In this document: positions 45,911 to 57,171 of the stretch, piece by piece | How positions within the stretch are numbered: the stretch's first letter is position 1 | Layout of the letters: each line of letters starts with the position of its first letter | Assembly (NCBI GenBank): GCA_026418015.1 | Contig: JAOACE010000020.1 | Coordinates: forward strand, 179,144-243,143 | From: Leptospiraceae bacterium | GTDB taxonomy: Bacteria > Spirochaetota > Leptospiria > Leptospirales > Leptonemataceae | Length of the DNA: 64,000 bases | Direction of reading: 5' to 3' | Position numbers and translations under genes: made by a program | The notes under the pieces: model-generated | Told to the model about the DNA's origin: nothing | Database searches by the model: none | What the model saw: only the letters and a program-made list of their open reading frames with translations

Positions 45911-47167
45911 ATGGAAAAAAAACATATTGTAGTGGCAGGAAGTGGTTTTGCGGGTTTAGAAAGTGCCTTTTTATTAAGGCATTACTTTAAAGATAAAATA
46001 AAAATTACCATTGTATCCAACGAAGAAAATTTTTTGTTTAGACCTAATACAATTTACATTCCTTTTGGATTAGATCCAAAAGAACTACAAATTCCTCTAA
46101 AAGAGGTCCTTCCCAAATATAATATAGAGTTTATCATTGATTCTGTTAAAGATGTAGATCCCAAAGCATCACAATTATTAACAGAAAAACAAAAAATTTC
46201 CTATGATTATTTGGTTTTAGGAACTGGTGCAGCGATGAGACCAGAAGAAATTCCTGGTCTAAAAGAACATGCTAACACCATTTGGACTCCGAAAGAAATG
46301 CTTCAATTAAGAGAAACCATCCAAAAAATCATTCAAAGATCCCAAGAAGGAAAAAGTACAGACCTATTATTTTTAGTCCCACCAAACAATAAATGTTCTG
46401 GTCCACTTTACGAAATGGTAATGATGGTAGATACTTACTTGCGAAGACAAAAAGCAAGAGATCATGTAAACATAATATGGACAACCTACGAAGCAGGATA
46501 TATTCAAGCATTTGGTCCACGTCTTGACGAAGTAGTTACAGAAGAATTCCAAGAAAGGAATGTTCATGGATATAAAGAGTACGTAGTAAAAGAGGTTCAA
46601 GCAAATAAAGTAATTTATGAAAATGGACAAGAAATTAAATACGACTTTTTAGTATCATTCCCACCTTATATTGCTAGTGTATTTTATAAGAATGTACCTA
46701 CTGACGAAAGAGGATTTATTCAAACCAATTTTAATGATCGTACTGTCAAAGGATATAATAATATCTTTGCACCTGGTGATGCAGGAGATTTTCCAGTAAA
46801 ACAAGCATTCTTGGCATTCTTACAAGCAGACACAGTAGCAAATAAAATCCATGCCGATTTGTTAAATAGTGAATTTAACGCTGGATTTGATCCCGTCTCT
46901 ATGTGTGTGATGGAACAATTCGATAAAGCTACATTTGCACAAGTTCCGTTAAGATTAACAGGTAACCCACAAAAACCCATAGAAGTAGATCCCAACAGAA
47001 TTGACGAATATAAAGTGGGTGTTTCTCCACTATGGAGAATTGGTAAAAAAATGTTAGGAATGTATTTACCCATGCGGTTTAAACATGCAGAACCATTCCA
47101 TGCAGGTGCTGCTTGGAAAACCATGGAAATTGGTCTTATAGGTATGTCTTCTATATTAGCAGATTAG
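45911..47167 (+). CDS. NAD/FAD-dependent oxidoreductase, sulfide:quinone reductase-like
   Basis: Flavoprotein of the two-dinucleotide-binding-domain family, 418 residues. The FAD loop is AGSGFAGLESAF (about 9-20) and the second FAD motif is NIFAPGDAGDFPVKQAF (about 281-297). Cys in NKCSGP (about 159-164) and in SMCVMEQ (about 331-337) take places of redox cysteines in sulfide:quinone reductases, whereas the third Cys (near 128 in well-studied enzymes) is not seen. The C-terminus is amphipathic, as expected for membrane-surface binding. Could be SQR or a related type II quinone reductase. Own promoter and CAGGAGA site; monocistronic. Confidence 0.8.
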   Translation: MEKKHIVVAGSGFAGLESAFLLRHYFKDKIKITIVSNEENFLFRPNTIYIPFGLDPKELQIPLKEVLPKYNIEFIIDSVKDVDPKASQLLTEKQKISYDYLVLGTGAAMRPEEIPGLKEHANTIWTPKEMLQLRETIQKIIQRSQEGKSTDLLFLVPPNNKCSGPLYEMVMMVDTYLRRQKARDHVNIIWTTYEAGYIQAFGPRLDEVVTEEFQERNVHGYKEYVVKEVQANKVIYENGQEIKYDFLVSFPPYIASVFYKNVPTDERGFIQTNFNDRTVKGYNNIFAPGDAGDFPVKQAFLAFLQADTVANKIHADLLNSEFNAGFDPVSMCVMEQFDKATFAQVPLRLTGNPQKPIEVDPNRIDEYKVGVSPLWRIGKKMLGMYLPMRFKHAEPFHAGAAWKTMEIGLIGMSSILAD

Positions 47168-47181
47168 TAGACTATTTTTGT

Positions 47182-47209
47182 AACCCTAGACGCGAAAACG
47201 TTTAGGGTT
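47182..47209. terminator. Hairpin between convergent genes
   Basis: AACCCTAGACG (47182-47192) pairs with CGTTTAGGGTT (47199-47209) around CGAAAA, with one G-T wobble. It lies between two convergent genes and overlaps the stop codon of the gene at 47202. Neither side has a good T-run, so it may end both transcripts weakly or protect 3' ends. Confidence 0.5.
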
Positions 47210-47801
47210 CATTACAATATTTTAAACAATAGCGAACCCTTTCTATAATAGATGGTGCCTTATACTTCATTCCTAGTTCTATTGCCCACTCTGGAATGAA
47301 TGCTAATCCAGGATCAAAACTTAACTTATAAACCATAATTGTTGTATTGTTTTTATAATTAAAAAGCCTAAGGGCGCCACGATTTGTTTTGATATCGCCA
47401 CCAATTTCTTTCCATTCTTTCGCGAACAATTTATCATCGATTTTTTCTTCGTAAATTGTCCATCGATCAGATAATGGCCAAGGAAAGTTCAACAAAGCTT
47501 TTTTTATTACTTTTTTTCCTTCTTGCTCTAAGATATGCTTTTCTAAAATATCAGGATAAATTTTTTTATTATCGCTTTGAACCAATCTCCAAACCTCATT
47601 TATATTCGTGTCAATTTTTCCTATAACTGTAACAATTCCTAAATTATCGTTTACTTTTTGCAAATTTGCATAAATTTTTCCTGTTTCTATTAATGGAAGA
47701 ATTTCTTGATAATCGTTTAATTTTAACTCTTGATAAGAAAAACCCCATAAAGGCAAAGAAACCAATAAAAATAAACTAGCGATAACGTTTTTGTAATGCA
47801 T
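47202..47801 (-). CDS. START/SRPBCC-like exported protein
   Basis: The 199-residue protein has a signal peptide (about 1-21, LFLLVSLPLWGFS). The rest fits a START/polyketide-cyclase-like fold: GIVTVIGKIDTNINEVWRLV (about 54-73) as entry strand and helix, WPLSDRWTIYEEK (about 106-118), and a late strand and helix ending in PSIIERV. Such domains hold lipids or other hydrophobic ligands in a pocket, here outside the cytoplasm. Its ATG lies 26 bases inside the end of hisC, so it is coupled to that gene; the reason is not obvious. Ligand unknown. Confidence 0.75.
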   Translation of the reverse strand: MHYKNVIASLFLLVSLPLWGFSYQELKLNDYQEILPLIETGKIYANLQKVNDNLGIVTVIGKIDTNINEVWRLVQSDNKKIYPDILEKHILEQEGKKVIKKALLNFPWPLSDRWTIYEEKIDDKLFAKEWKEIGGDIKTNRGALRLFNYKNNTTIMVYKLSFDPGLAFIPEWAIELGMKYKAPSIIERVRYCLKYCNEP

Positions 47802-48846
47802 CGATCAAAATCTCCATTTGATTCTCTGTACCAATCGATATTCTTAAAAACTCTGGATAATCCTTAAAATAACGAACTAAGATATGATTCTCGTATAAAT
47901 ATTCATAAACATCTTGAGCTTTTCTATCAGGAGGCGAAGTAAAGATAAAATTCGTTTTAGATGGTAGAGTAAAAAAATTCATTTGATTTAATTTCTGAAT
48001 AAAATTGTCTCTCGTTTCTATAATCCTTTCAATATTTGCCATAAAATAATCCCAGTTGTTAAGCACGATTTCTCCTACTTTTTGGGAAAATAGGTTTACG
48101 TTATAAGAATCGCGAATTTTATCAAACTCTTCGATCCAATCGGGATGAGCAATTAACCAGCCTAATCGTAATCCAGCAAGAGCAAATGCCTTCGAAAAAG
48201 TGCTACACGCCATTAATAAAGGAAAATTATCACTTCCAGCTTCTTCCATAATGGATTCTGCGCCAAAAAAAACATAGGCTTCGTCGATTAAAAGGGGTTT
48301 ATTTAATTCTTTGTAAAGATCTAATATTTCTTTTTTTGTTAAAGCAATTCCTGTTGGCGCATTAGGATTTGTTATAATCACAAGTTTAGGATCAAATTTT
48401 TTATTAAAATCAATCAAGAGATCCATATCAACATTAAAATCTTTTTTCAATGGAACTCGAATTGTTTCTACATTTATAGCATTTGCTAATACAGGATACA
48501 AACTATAAGAGGGTTCAAGGATTAAAATTTTGTCGTTGGGTTGTAAAAAAGTGCGAAAAACAATGGATATAACATCGTCAGAACCATTTCCTATCAGAAG
48601 ATTATTTTGATTTTTTTTATAAATTTCTGCTAATTTATTTCTTAAGTTTTCTGATTTTGGGTTTGGATAAAGATGAAATCGATTTTCTACCACAATTTTT
48701 TGTATTTCTTCTAAAATAAAATCTGGTAGAGGATATGGATTTTCGTTGGTGTTTAATTTTATTACTTTTGTATTAACCTGTAAACCTGGTGTATACGCAA
48801 GCATGTTCAAGATATGCTTTGGAATAAACGCTTTTAAGTTAGACAT
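47776..48846 (-). CDS. hisC: Histidinol-phosphate aminotransferase
   Basis: PLP aminotransferase, class I/II fold, of the histidine pathway. At 356 residues with KLNTNENPYPLP (about 24-35), the TNPNAPTG loop (about 158-165), DEAYVFFG (about 186-193) and the PLP lysine in STFSKAFALAGLRLGW (about 213-228), it matches HisC well. The same fold also serves phenylalanine/tyrosine transamination in some bacteria. Downstream overlap with the START-like gene. hisZ is at 54355 on the other strand; the rest of the pathway is outside. Confidence 0.88.
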   Translation of the reverse strand: MSNLKAFIPKHILNMLAYTPGLQVNTKVIKLNTNENPYPLPDFILEEIQKIVVENRFHLYPNPKSENLRNKLAEIYKKNQNNLLIGNGSDDVISIVFRTFLQPNDKILILEPSYSLYPVLANAINVETIRVPLKKDFNVDMDLLIDFNKKFDPKLVIITNPNAPTGIALTKKEILDLYKELNKPLLIDEAYVFFGAESIMEEAGSDNFPLLMACSTFSKAFALAGLRLGWLIAHPDWIEEFDKIRDSYNVNLFSQKVGEIVLNNWDYFMANIERIIETRDNFIQKLNQMNFFTLPSKTNFIFTSPPDRKAQDVYEYLYENHILVRYFKDYPEFLRISIGTENQMEILIDALQKRYR

Positions 48847-49011
48847 ATTTCATATCAAAAAAAAATAAAATTCTTATAAAATCAAATGAATAATAATAAC
48901 AATACTTTAAAAAAATATTACAATTTGATGGATTTTAAAAGAATTATAGAAAGAAAAGTCGATGCCCACAAATGATTTTATTTTCGCGAGCATCGAAACT
49001 TAAAATTTCTA

Positions 49012-50511
49012 CTATCCAAAAAGAACTTTTGTAAAGGTTTTGAACAACTGTTTGATTTTGTTAGAATATGGAAACCACCACAATTCAAATGGTAAATTAA
49101 AACGATCCACTAATACAGATTGCATATCGGTAAAAGCTCTTAATCCTTCTTTAGAATATACTCTACCTAATCCACTTTCTTTTACACCACCAAAGGGCAA
49201 ATCCGAAATGATGTAATTTACCAATACATCGTTAATGCAAATCGATCCACTTTTAATCTGTCGCGCAACTCTTTGGGCTCTTTTTATATTTTTAGACCAA
49301 ACAGAACCATTAAGACCATAAGGCGATTTATTTGCTATTTCGATTGCTTCTTCTTCTGTTTTAAAGGTTTTAATTGCAAGCACGGGTCCAAAAGTTTCGT
49401 CTTTCCAAACCTTCATATCATCTTTTACATTGGTTATAACAGTAGGTTGAATAAACAAACCATTCACAAAAGAGGAATTTCTATCGCCACCAGCAATAAT
49501 TTGTGCACCTTTTTCTCTTGCTTCTTTTATATGATCCATCACAATCTGGAATTGTTTTTCGAAAGCCATAGAACCAACACTTACTTCGTCTTTATAGTAT
49601 CCTTGTTTGATTTGATTCAACTCTTGTTTTAACAACTCAATAAATTTTTCGTAGATAGATTCTTGAACAATTACCCTTTCTACTGCTATACAAGTTTGTC
49701 CAGAATTAGAAATACCTCCCCATAAGGCAGCTTTTACAGCTCTTTTTAGGTTTGCATCTTCGAAAATGATCATAGGATCTTTACCACCTAATTCTAATAT
49801 GACAGGTTTTAGCATTCTTCCACATATTTCTGCTATCTTTCTTCCAGTCGCGGTTGAACCCGTAAAACAAATCATATCGGTATTCAAAGATTCTACTAAT
49901 GCTGCTCCAGTTCTTCCATCACCTGTTGCCACTAGAAATGCATCTTCGGGAATACCTGCTCGTGTTGCAATTTCCCTAAGCTTTAAAGTAGTATTTGGGG
50001 TTACCTCTGATGGTTTTACAACTACTGTGTTTCCTGCCATCAACGCTTGCGCTAATGGACCTGCTGTTAATATAAAGGGATAATTCCATGGACTTATTAC
50101 ACCAACTACCCCTTTGGGATGATAGGAAACATAAGCCTTTTTATGAACAAAAATTCCGACAGAACGAGGTTCATCTTTTAGATATTTTGGTCCTTTTTTA
50201 ACGATATAATTTAGATGCTCTGCCACTGTAAAGATCTCTACAATACCATCCATCTCGGTTTTACCAGTTTCTTTGCAGATGGTATCCACTAATTCGTCCA
50301 TATCTTTAATGATTTGTTTTTGTAATTTTCTTAAATATTTTGCTCGTTCTTTTAAAGATAATTTGGACCATATAGGAAAATATTTTTTTGCGCGTAAAAC
50401 AATCTCTTCTACTTGATCTTTGTTTAAAATAGGTACTTTGCTAATTTCTTCCCCCGTTGCTGGATTAATGTTGATTATCTCTTGTGTTTTTTCTTGAATT
50501 ATTGTTGTCAT
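49012..50511 (-). CDS. Aldehyde dehydrogenase (NAD/NADP)
   Basis: Oxidises aldehydes to acids. The catalytic cysteine lies in NSGQTCIAVERV, the general base in LELGGKDP, and Asn in SPWNYPF; the C-terminal SDLPFGGVKESGLG signature is intact. About 499 residues from the ATG at 50511, which has a GGGGG stretch 6 bp upstream; a longer frame with 16 more codons begins in AT-rich DNA and lacks such a site. A C-terminal extension (about 465-499, hydrophobic and aromatic) suggests the membrane-associated fatty-aldehyde type (ALDH3/coniferyl-like), an inference. A weak hairpin with 7-bp arms follows the stop. Monocistronic. Confidence 0.9.
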   Translation of the reverse strand: MTTIIQEKTQEIININPATGEEISKVPILNKDQVEEIVLRAKKYFPIWSKLSLKERAKYLRKLQKQIIKDMDELVDTICKETGKTEMDGIVEIFTVAEHLNYIVKKGPKYLKDEPRSVGIFVHKKAYVSYHPKGVVGVISPWNYPFILTAGPLAQALMAGNTVVVKPSEVTPNTTLKLREIATRAGIPEDAFLVATGDGRTGAALVESLNTDMICFTGSTATGRKIAEICGRMLKPVILELGGKDPMIIFEDANLKRAVKAALWGGISNSGQTCIAVERVIVQESIYEKFIELLKQELNQIKQGYYKDEVSVGSMAFEKQFQIVMDHIKEAREKGAQIIAGGDRNSSFVNGLFIQPTVITNVKDDMKVWKDETFGPVLAIKTFKTEEEAIEIANKSPYGLNGSVWSKNIKRAQRVARQIKSGSICINDVLVNYIISDLPFGGVKESGLGRVYSKEGLRAFTDMQSVLVDRFNLPFELWWFPYSNKIKQLFKTFTKVLFG

Positions 50512-50611
50512 AAAAACCCCCAATTTTACTATTCTAATCCAATGTTTATATTTGTACAAAAATGATCAAGTTTTTTTTGAATTTTTGTTTTAAAAAATAA
50601 CAACACATTTA

Positions 50612-52240
50612 TCATTTTTTAAAAATGCTCAAAATTACCATAAATTCTTTTTTTAAAAAGATTTTTGCAAGAGTAAAATAAAGAATCAAACTACCTAATA
50701 TTCCAACCAAAAGTACTTTTAATGCTTCTATTCTATGGGGAACGTCTACTTGTTTAAAATCATGAGTTAACAGAAAACTTAAAGAAAACCGATTTTCTTC
50801 CAACGGAAAATAAAACAACTTATCAACAAAATACAAATAGACCATTAATACAAAAATCAATAATACTATATTTCTAACAAAAGAAAGTAACTCTTTATAA
50901 GGAATGTTGATGGATTTTTTTTTCAAAAATAAAAATAACAATACGGTATTAATAAAAGCAGAAAGAGATGTACTTAATGCCAAACCACCATGTTGAAAAA
51001 ACGGAATAAAAAGAACGTTTAAGATCAAATTCATTACAACCACAACAATCAATATTTTTACTGGTGTTTTTGTATCTTGAAAAGCATAATAAGTAGACGT
51101 TAAGATTTTATTTGTACTATAAAAAGGAATTCCCAAAACGTAGAATTGCAGTGCCCACAATGTTATAAATGTTGATCGCAAATCCCATAACCCACCAGAA
51201 AACAAAAAATGAACAATCCAAGGAGCTAAGATAAACAATCCAATCGTTGCTGGAACTGTTAAAAACAAAGAAAAACGAATTGCATAGATCAACTCTTCGC
51301 CAGATTTTTCGTAAGATTCATTGTTTCTAATGTACGAAGCTATAATGGGTAAAATTGTTGTAGAAATAGCAACGCCTATTAGCCCCGTTGGAAGTTGAAT
51401 TAAACGATGTGCAAAACGTAATGCTGGTATTGCTCCTTCTACATTTACAAAATAGCTGGCCAAAAACACATCCATCAATTGATTCAGTTGAAAGATACTT
51501 GCTCCTAAAATAGCTGGTGCCACCAAAAAAAATAATTTTTTGATTACTGGATCAGAAAAGATTTGAAGTGAAAATTTGAATTCTGGATCCCATCCATATT
51601 TTTTAACAAAATAATACTGAAAGGCCAAAACCAAAAAACTTCCCAAAAGAACCATGATAGCAAGTATAATGGCGATGGTTTCTACATCTATTTTATACCA
51701 ACGCGACAGAACAAGAAAAACTAAAAACGTAAAAATAAATTCAATGTTTAAAAAAATAGGAGTTAACGTTGGAATAGTAAACTTTTGATGAGTATACAAG
51801 ATTCCAGAAAAAATCGAACTTAAACTAATAAACGCGATAAAACCAAATAAAATTTGTGCTAACAAAATCAACAATCCTATTTCTTCTTTGGGTTTACCAA
51901 CATAATAAGGCAAAAGATAAGGGAAGGACAATATTCCTAAAAATACAATTATAGATAACACAAGAGACAAAAACAAGATGATTTTTCCGCTATCCTTTTT
52001 CGCTTTTTCTTCGGATACTTTAAGTGATTCAGAATAAACAGGAACAAATGCTTGGGATAAAATTCCTTCCGCAAAAAGATTTCTTAACATATTGGGAAGC
52101 ATGTAAGCAATTTCCCAGTATGTAGCGATGATTCCCGTACCAAAAAAACGTGCTAAAAAGTGATCGCGAAATAGACCTAAAACACGCGAAATCAAAGTCA
52201 TTAGAGTTAATTTAAGAGAACTACGAGCGCTTTTACTCAT
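50612..52240 (-). CDS. murJ: Lipid II flippase MurJ
   Basis: MOP-superfamily transporter, 542 residues with about 14 transmembrane helices, that moves lipid II to the periplasm for wall synthesis. The N-terminal pattern SRVLGLFRDHFLARFFG (about 18-34) with the essential Arg residues and the NLFAEGILSQAFVPVYSE stretch (about 53-70) are diagnostic. Its ATG overlaps the stop of the upstream STAS/zinc-ribbon gene by four bases (ATGA), and a membrane sensor gene precedes that, so expression and perhaps activity are linked to them. Confidence 0.95.
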   Translation of the reverse strand: MSKSARSSLKLTLMTLISRVLGLFRDHFLARFFGTGIIATYWEIAYMLPNMLRNLFAEGILSQAFVPVYSESLKVSEEKAKKDSGKIILFLSLVLSIIVFLGILSFPYLLPYYVGKPKEEIGLLILLAQILFGFIAFISLSSIFSGILYTHQKFTIPTLTPIFLNIEFIFTFLVFLVLSRWYKIDVETIAIILAIMVLLGSFLVLAFQYYFVKKYGWDPEFKFSLQIFSDPVIKKLFFLVAPAILGASIFQLNQLMDVFLASYFVNVEGAIPALRFAHRLIQLPTGLIGVAISTTILPIIASYIRNNESYEKSGEELIYAIRFSLFLTVPATIGLFILAPWIVHFLFSGGLWDLRSTFITLWALQFYVLGIPFYSTNKILTSTYYAFQDTKTPVKILIVVVVMNLILNVLFIPFFQHGGLALSTSLSAFINTVLLFLFLKKKSINIPYKELLSFVRNIVLLIFVLMVYLYFVDKLFYFPLEENRFSLSFLLTHDFKQVDVPHRIEALKVLLVGILGSLILYFTLAKIFLKKEFMVILSIFKK

Positions 52241-53181
52241 GAATGTTCATAAAATTTTACCTCGCCCTTAGGTAAAACATTAAATTCTGCTTTGCACTTG
52301 GGACAAATGTGTCGTCCAAGTTGCTTTACTCTTAATGGTTGGCCACAAGCTTGGCAAGCTATGATAAAATAACCATCGATTTTTTTTATAGGAGATTCTG
52401 GTTTTGGCTGTAAATTAAGGGTATTTTTTATTTCTTTTATGGCTTCTTTTATCTCTTGGTTTGATTCTTCTAAAACATTAAGACGCGTTTGAAACTCCGA
52501 AAAATAAAATTCATTGCTTTTTTTTATTTCTAAAATTTTATTTTCTATCAGCTGGATGATTTCCTGATCTAAACTAACAGGACGATCGTTTTGCTGATAT
52601 AACTTTTCGCTCAGATGTTGCAAACGATTATGAACAATTTGTAAACTTTCTTTAAGATGTTCTAACTCTTCTTTTGTGGGATTTTCTTTTGTTTTCGCGA
52701 TCTTTTGATAATAAGAAATATTGTTTGCCAATATAGACTTTTCTTGCAAATCATTTGTTTGTAATTGATCCTTAAAGACATCGGAATAAACCAATTCTTC
52801 TATTTGTAGGTTTTGGTTTAATCCTTGATGTTGTAAATATTCTTCGATCACTTCTTTTGCTCTTTGGTAACTTTCTACCACAATAACATAGTTGAGTAAT
52901 TTTAGAAATTTTAGTAATAAAAATATTTCTTCTTTGGGTTGTATTAATATAACGATACCATCTCTTTTTTTAAAATATTTGATAGATTCGAAGAAAACTT
53001 TAATTCCTTCGCCACTAATAGAATTCAGATTACTTAAATCTAAAACAAGAAATCTTTTATCTTCGGGAATGTTAAAAATATTTTTTTTAAAGGATAAAGC
53101 ATTATGGGGGTTTAGTTGTCCTTTTATGTTAAGAAAAACCGATTTTTTTATTAGTTCATCTTGGATTTTTGATACACTCAT
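52237..53181 (-). CDS. STAS-domain protein with coiled coil and C-terminal zinc ribbon
   Basis: The 314-residue protein has a STAS (anti-anti-sigma) domain at about 10-120 (LDLSNLNSISGEGIKVFF around the position of the phosphorylated Ser; the site here reads NSISGEG with Ser54/56 available), a long coiled-coil region (about 165-260) and a four-Cys zinc ribbon at the end (CQACGQ...CPKCKAEF, about 276-300). This is an uncommon combination. STAS proteins relay signals by partner switching and the zinc ribbon could mediate binding. It is the middle gene between a sensor-like membrane protein and murJ. Confidence 0.78.
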   Translation of the reverse strand: MSVSKIQDELIKKSVFLNIKGQLNPHNALSFKKNIFNIPEDKRFLVLDLSNLNSISGEGIKVFFESIKYFKKRDGIVILIQPKEEIFLLLKFLKLLNYVIVVESYQRAKEVIEEYLQHQGLNQNLQIEELVYSDVFKDQLQTNDLQEKSILANNISYYQKIAKTKENPTKEELEHLKESLQIVHNRLQHLSEKLYQQNDRPVSLDQEIIQLIENKILEIKKSNEFYFSEFQTRLNVLEESNQEIKEAIKEIKNTLNLQPKPESPIKKIDGYFIIACQACGQPLRVKQLGRHICPKCKAEFNVLPKGEVKFYEHS

Positions 53182-53190
53182 CTTCTTTCC

Positions 53191-54273
53191 TTAATCTAAT
53201 GGCAGAGCATCAATAATATTTTCGAAATCCTTTGCAATATTTTGAGTATTTTTTTGTTCTTTTAAATTTTTATTTTTTTGATATTCTTGCATAAACACCA
53301 CATTTTTGCTTTGCATTTTCTTATCTTGGTCTGGAAATTCTTGAGAATCCAATTGTATTTCTTCGTCAGAGAGAACATCATCACTTTGTTTTTCTTTTTT
53401 ATCTTGTACCGGAAGTTCTTTTAAATCGAAATCGATATCAACATTATCTAAATTTAATTCATCTTCTGGTAGGATTGCTTCTTTCTCTATTTGTACGGTA
53501 TCGATAAAATCCTGCTTTGGTTTTTTAAGTAATACATATAATAAAATCATAAAATATAAGAATAAAACTACAAACACCGCACTAGAAAATAACCAAACAT
53601 AAAACATCTGCTTGATCCAATAACTCACTAAGGGAACAATACCAGTATTTTCGATTAAAATATGCAAGGATGCTTTGGGTAAAATTTCATCCGGAGGATA
53701 AACACTTGTATAAACATGAAACTGATTTGCAAGTAAATCGGGTAAATATTTTTTAAGATAAGAATTAATCGTATTTTCTATGTTAATAAAAAACAAAAAT
53801 GAATCTAGTTTTTTCAATTCTGGGGGAAGTTGAACCTCTGCATAGTTTGTTATTTCTATGGCTACTGGATTTCCATAAAATAATAACTGCCCTAATCTAT
53901 ATTTTTTTGGATCATAATTGGGTTGAAAATCCTTTGCAACCTTTAAAATATCATTATGAGCTAATAGAAGATTTTTGCTATCTAACAAAAATATCTCTTG
54001 AATTTTATAAGGATCATTTCGAATGTTGGTATGCTCTTTAATTTTCGCCATTACATTACTTAAAGAAATCATATTATCATAATAAATGCTTTCGCCACTC
54101 ATGGTATCTAAGGCAATGGCAATTTCTTGTGCTCTATTACGTGTTTGTTGCTGTACCTCTTGAATAAAATCCTTTCCACTTTGGTAGATATAAAAAATCG
54201 GAGCAATTAATCCTATCCCTAAAAATATCAAAACAATTATTAAACTTAGGATAAACTGGAAGAATCTTCTCAT
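53191..54273 (-). CDS. Membrane protein with extracytoplasmic sensor-like domain and acidic tail
   Basis: No named family. One N-terminal membrane helix (about 7-31), an extracytoplasmic region of about 190 residues (32-220) with the helix-strand look of a Cache-type sensor (RAQEIAIALDTMSG, then LLDSKNLLLAHND), a second membrane helix (about 225-252), and a cytoplasmic tail. The tail is acidic and carries two related copies ending ELPVQDKKEKQS and EFPDQDKKMQSK (about 288-325). First gene of the unit with the STAS protein and murJ. Start codon six bases after a -10 hexamer, probably leaderless. Confidence 0.7.
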   Translation of the reverse strand: MRRFFQFILSLIIVLIFLGIGLIAPIFYIYQSGKDFIQEVQQQTRNRAQEIAIALDTMSGESIYYDNMISLSNVMAKIKEHTNIRNDPYKIQEIFLLDSKNLLLAHNDILKVAKDFQPNYDPKKYRLGQLLFYGNPVAIEITNYAEVQLPPELKKLDSFLFFINIENTINSYLKKYLPDLLANQFHVYTSVYPPDEILPKASLHILIENTGIVPLVSYWIKQMFYVWLFSSAVFVVLFLYFMILLYVLLKKPKQDFIDTVQIEKEAILPEDELNLDNVDIDFDLKELPVQDKKEKQSDDVLSDEEIQLDSQEFPDQDKKMQSKNVVFMQEYQKNKNLKEQKNTQNIAKDFENIIDALPLD

Positions 54274-54279
54274 ATAAAT

Positions 54280-54307
54280 ATATTATCGGCAAAAAAACAA
54301 ATTTCAA
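54280..54307 (-). promoter_or_regulatory. Promoter with start codon at +1 (leaderless), sensor-STAS-murJ operon
   Basis: Minus strand: TTGAAA (54302-54307), 16-bp spacer, TAATAT (54280-54285), six bases, then ATG at 54273. No Shine-Dalgarno sequence between. Confidence 0.55.
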
Positions 54308-54354
54308 CAGAAATTCTATTGATTCGATAGAATTATAAAAAAAAATGAATATAG

Positions 54355-56597
<2,243 letters not shown>

Positions 56598-56625
56598 TTG
56601 ACAAAAAATTTTTTTTGATTATAAT
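56598..56625 (+). promoter_or_regulatory. Promoter with start codon at +1 (leaderless), membrane protein-rluA unit
   Basis: TTGACA (56598-56603), 16-bp spacer, TATAAT (56620-56625), six bases, then ATG at 56632. Both hexamers match the sigma70 consensus perfectly, making this the best promoter in the window, and the start codon falls at the predicted +1. Confidence 0.75.
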
Positions 56626-56631
56626 ATATAT

Positions 56632-57171
56632 ATGTTTAAATCTTCTTATAAGAAGTCATTATTATTTTTAATTTTTGTTTTGTTTTTAGGGAAAGTGTTG
56701 TTTACTTTTTATGAATTCTATAACAAATTGCCCGAAGATCATATTACCAAAGTACGATCCCAAGTAAATTATATTTTATTTGATTACAATAAAGCCCAAG
56801 ACTTGAACAAAAAATTTGGCCAACCAATAGAAAAAGAACAAACGCTAATCAATGGTTTTTTATTAGAAAAAATGGTTTATAACTTGAACCAAATCGACTC
56901 AGATAATCTATTAAAATTTTCTCCCATAGAATTTAGAATTGATCATAAAACAGAAATTGTTTATGTTTATTTTTTTAAAAAATTCTTAAACTTAGAAACA
57001 ACAATTTCGATTTTGTATAATAGTCTAATTTGGACAATGTCTTTAATTATAGCTGTTTTTTTCTTAGTTATAGGATTTTATATAACTATTTATATTTTAT
57101 TTTTATTTTATAAGTTGATTAAATCCAGCTTATTGAAAAACAAGCCAGTAGTTCCACAAGCCGAACAATAG
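56632..57171 (+). CDS. Hypothetical membrane protein, 179 aa
   Basis: No family recognised. Two transmembrane helices (about 8-25 and 134-162) flank a predicted extracytoplasmic region of about 110 residues with polar, helical character (VRSQVNYILFDYNKAQDLNK at the start). Short cytoplasmic end rich in Lys. Perfect consensus promoter upstream, no Shine-Dalgarno sequence. The stop TAG is directly followed by the ATG of the pseudouridine synthase gene. Confidence 0.7.
   Translation: MFKSSYKKSLLFLIFVLFLGKVLFTFYEFYNKLPEDHITKVRSQVNYILFDYNKAQDLNKKFGQPIEKEQTLINGFLLEKMVYNLNQIDSDNLLKFSPIEFRIDHKTEIVYVYFFKKFLNLETTISILYNSLIWTMSLIIAVFFLVIGFYITIYILFLFYKLIKSSLLKNKPVVPQAEQ

Noticed and set aside
46720..47124. 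Open frame of 134 codons opposite the flavoprotein gene
   Set aside because: It is antisense to a clear FAD enzyme, has no ribosome binding site and its product resembles no protein family; it is a by-product of codon bias.
48961..49000. Terminator of the aldehyde dehydrogenase gene (TCGATGC/GCATCGA arms)
   Set aside because: The 7-bp stem has a loop of about 26 nt and a broken T-run; too weak to list as a terminator.
49273..49632. Cys/Phe-rich frame of 119 codons opposite the aldehyde dehydrogenase gene
   Set aside because: Antisense to conserved sequence and without start signals; the many Cys reflect complement of common codons.
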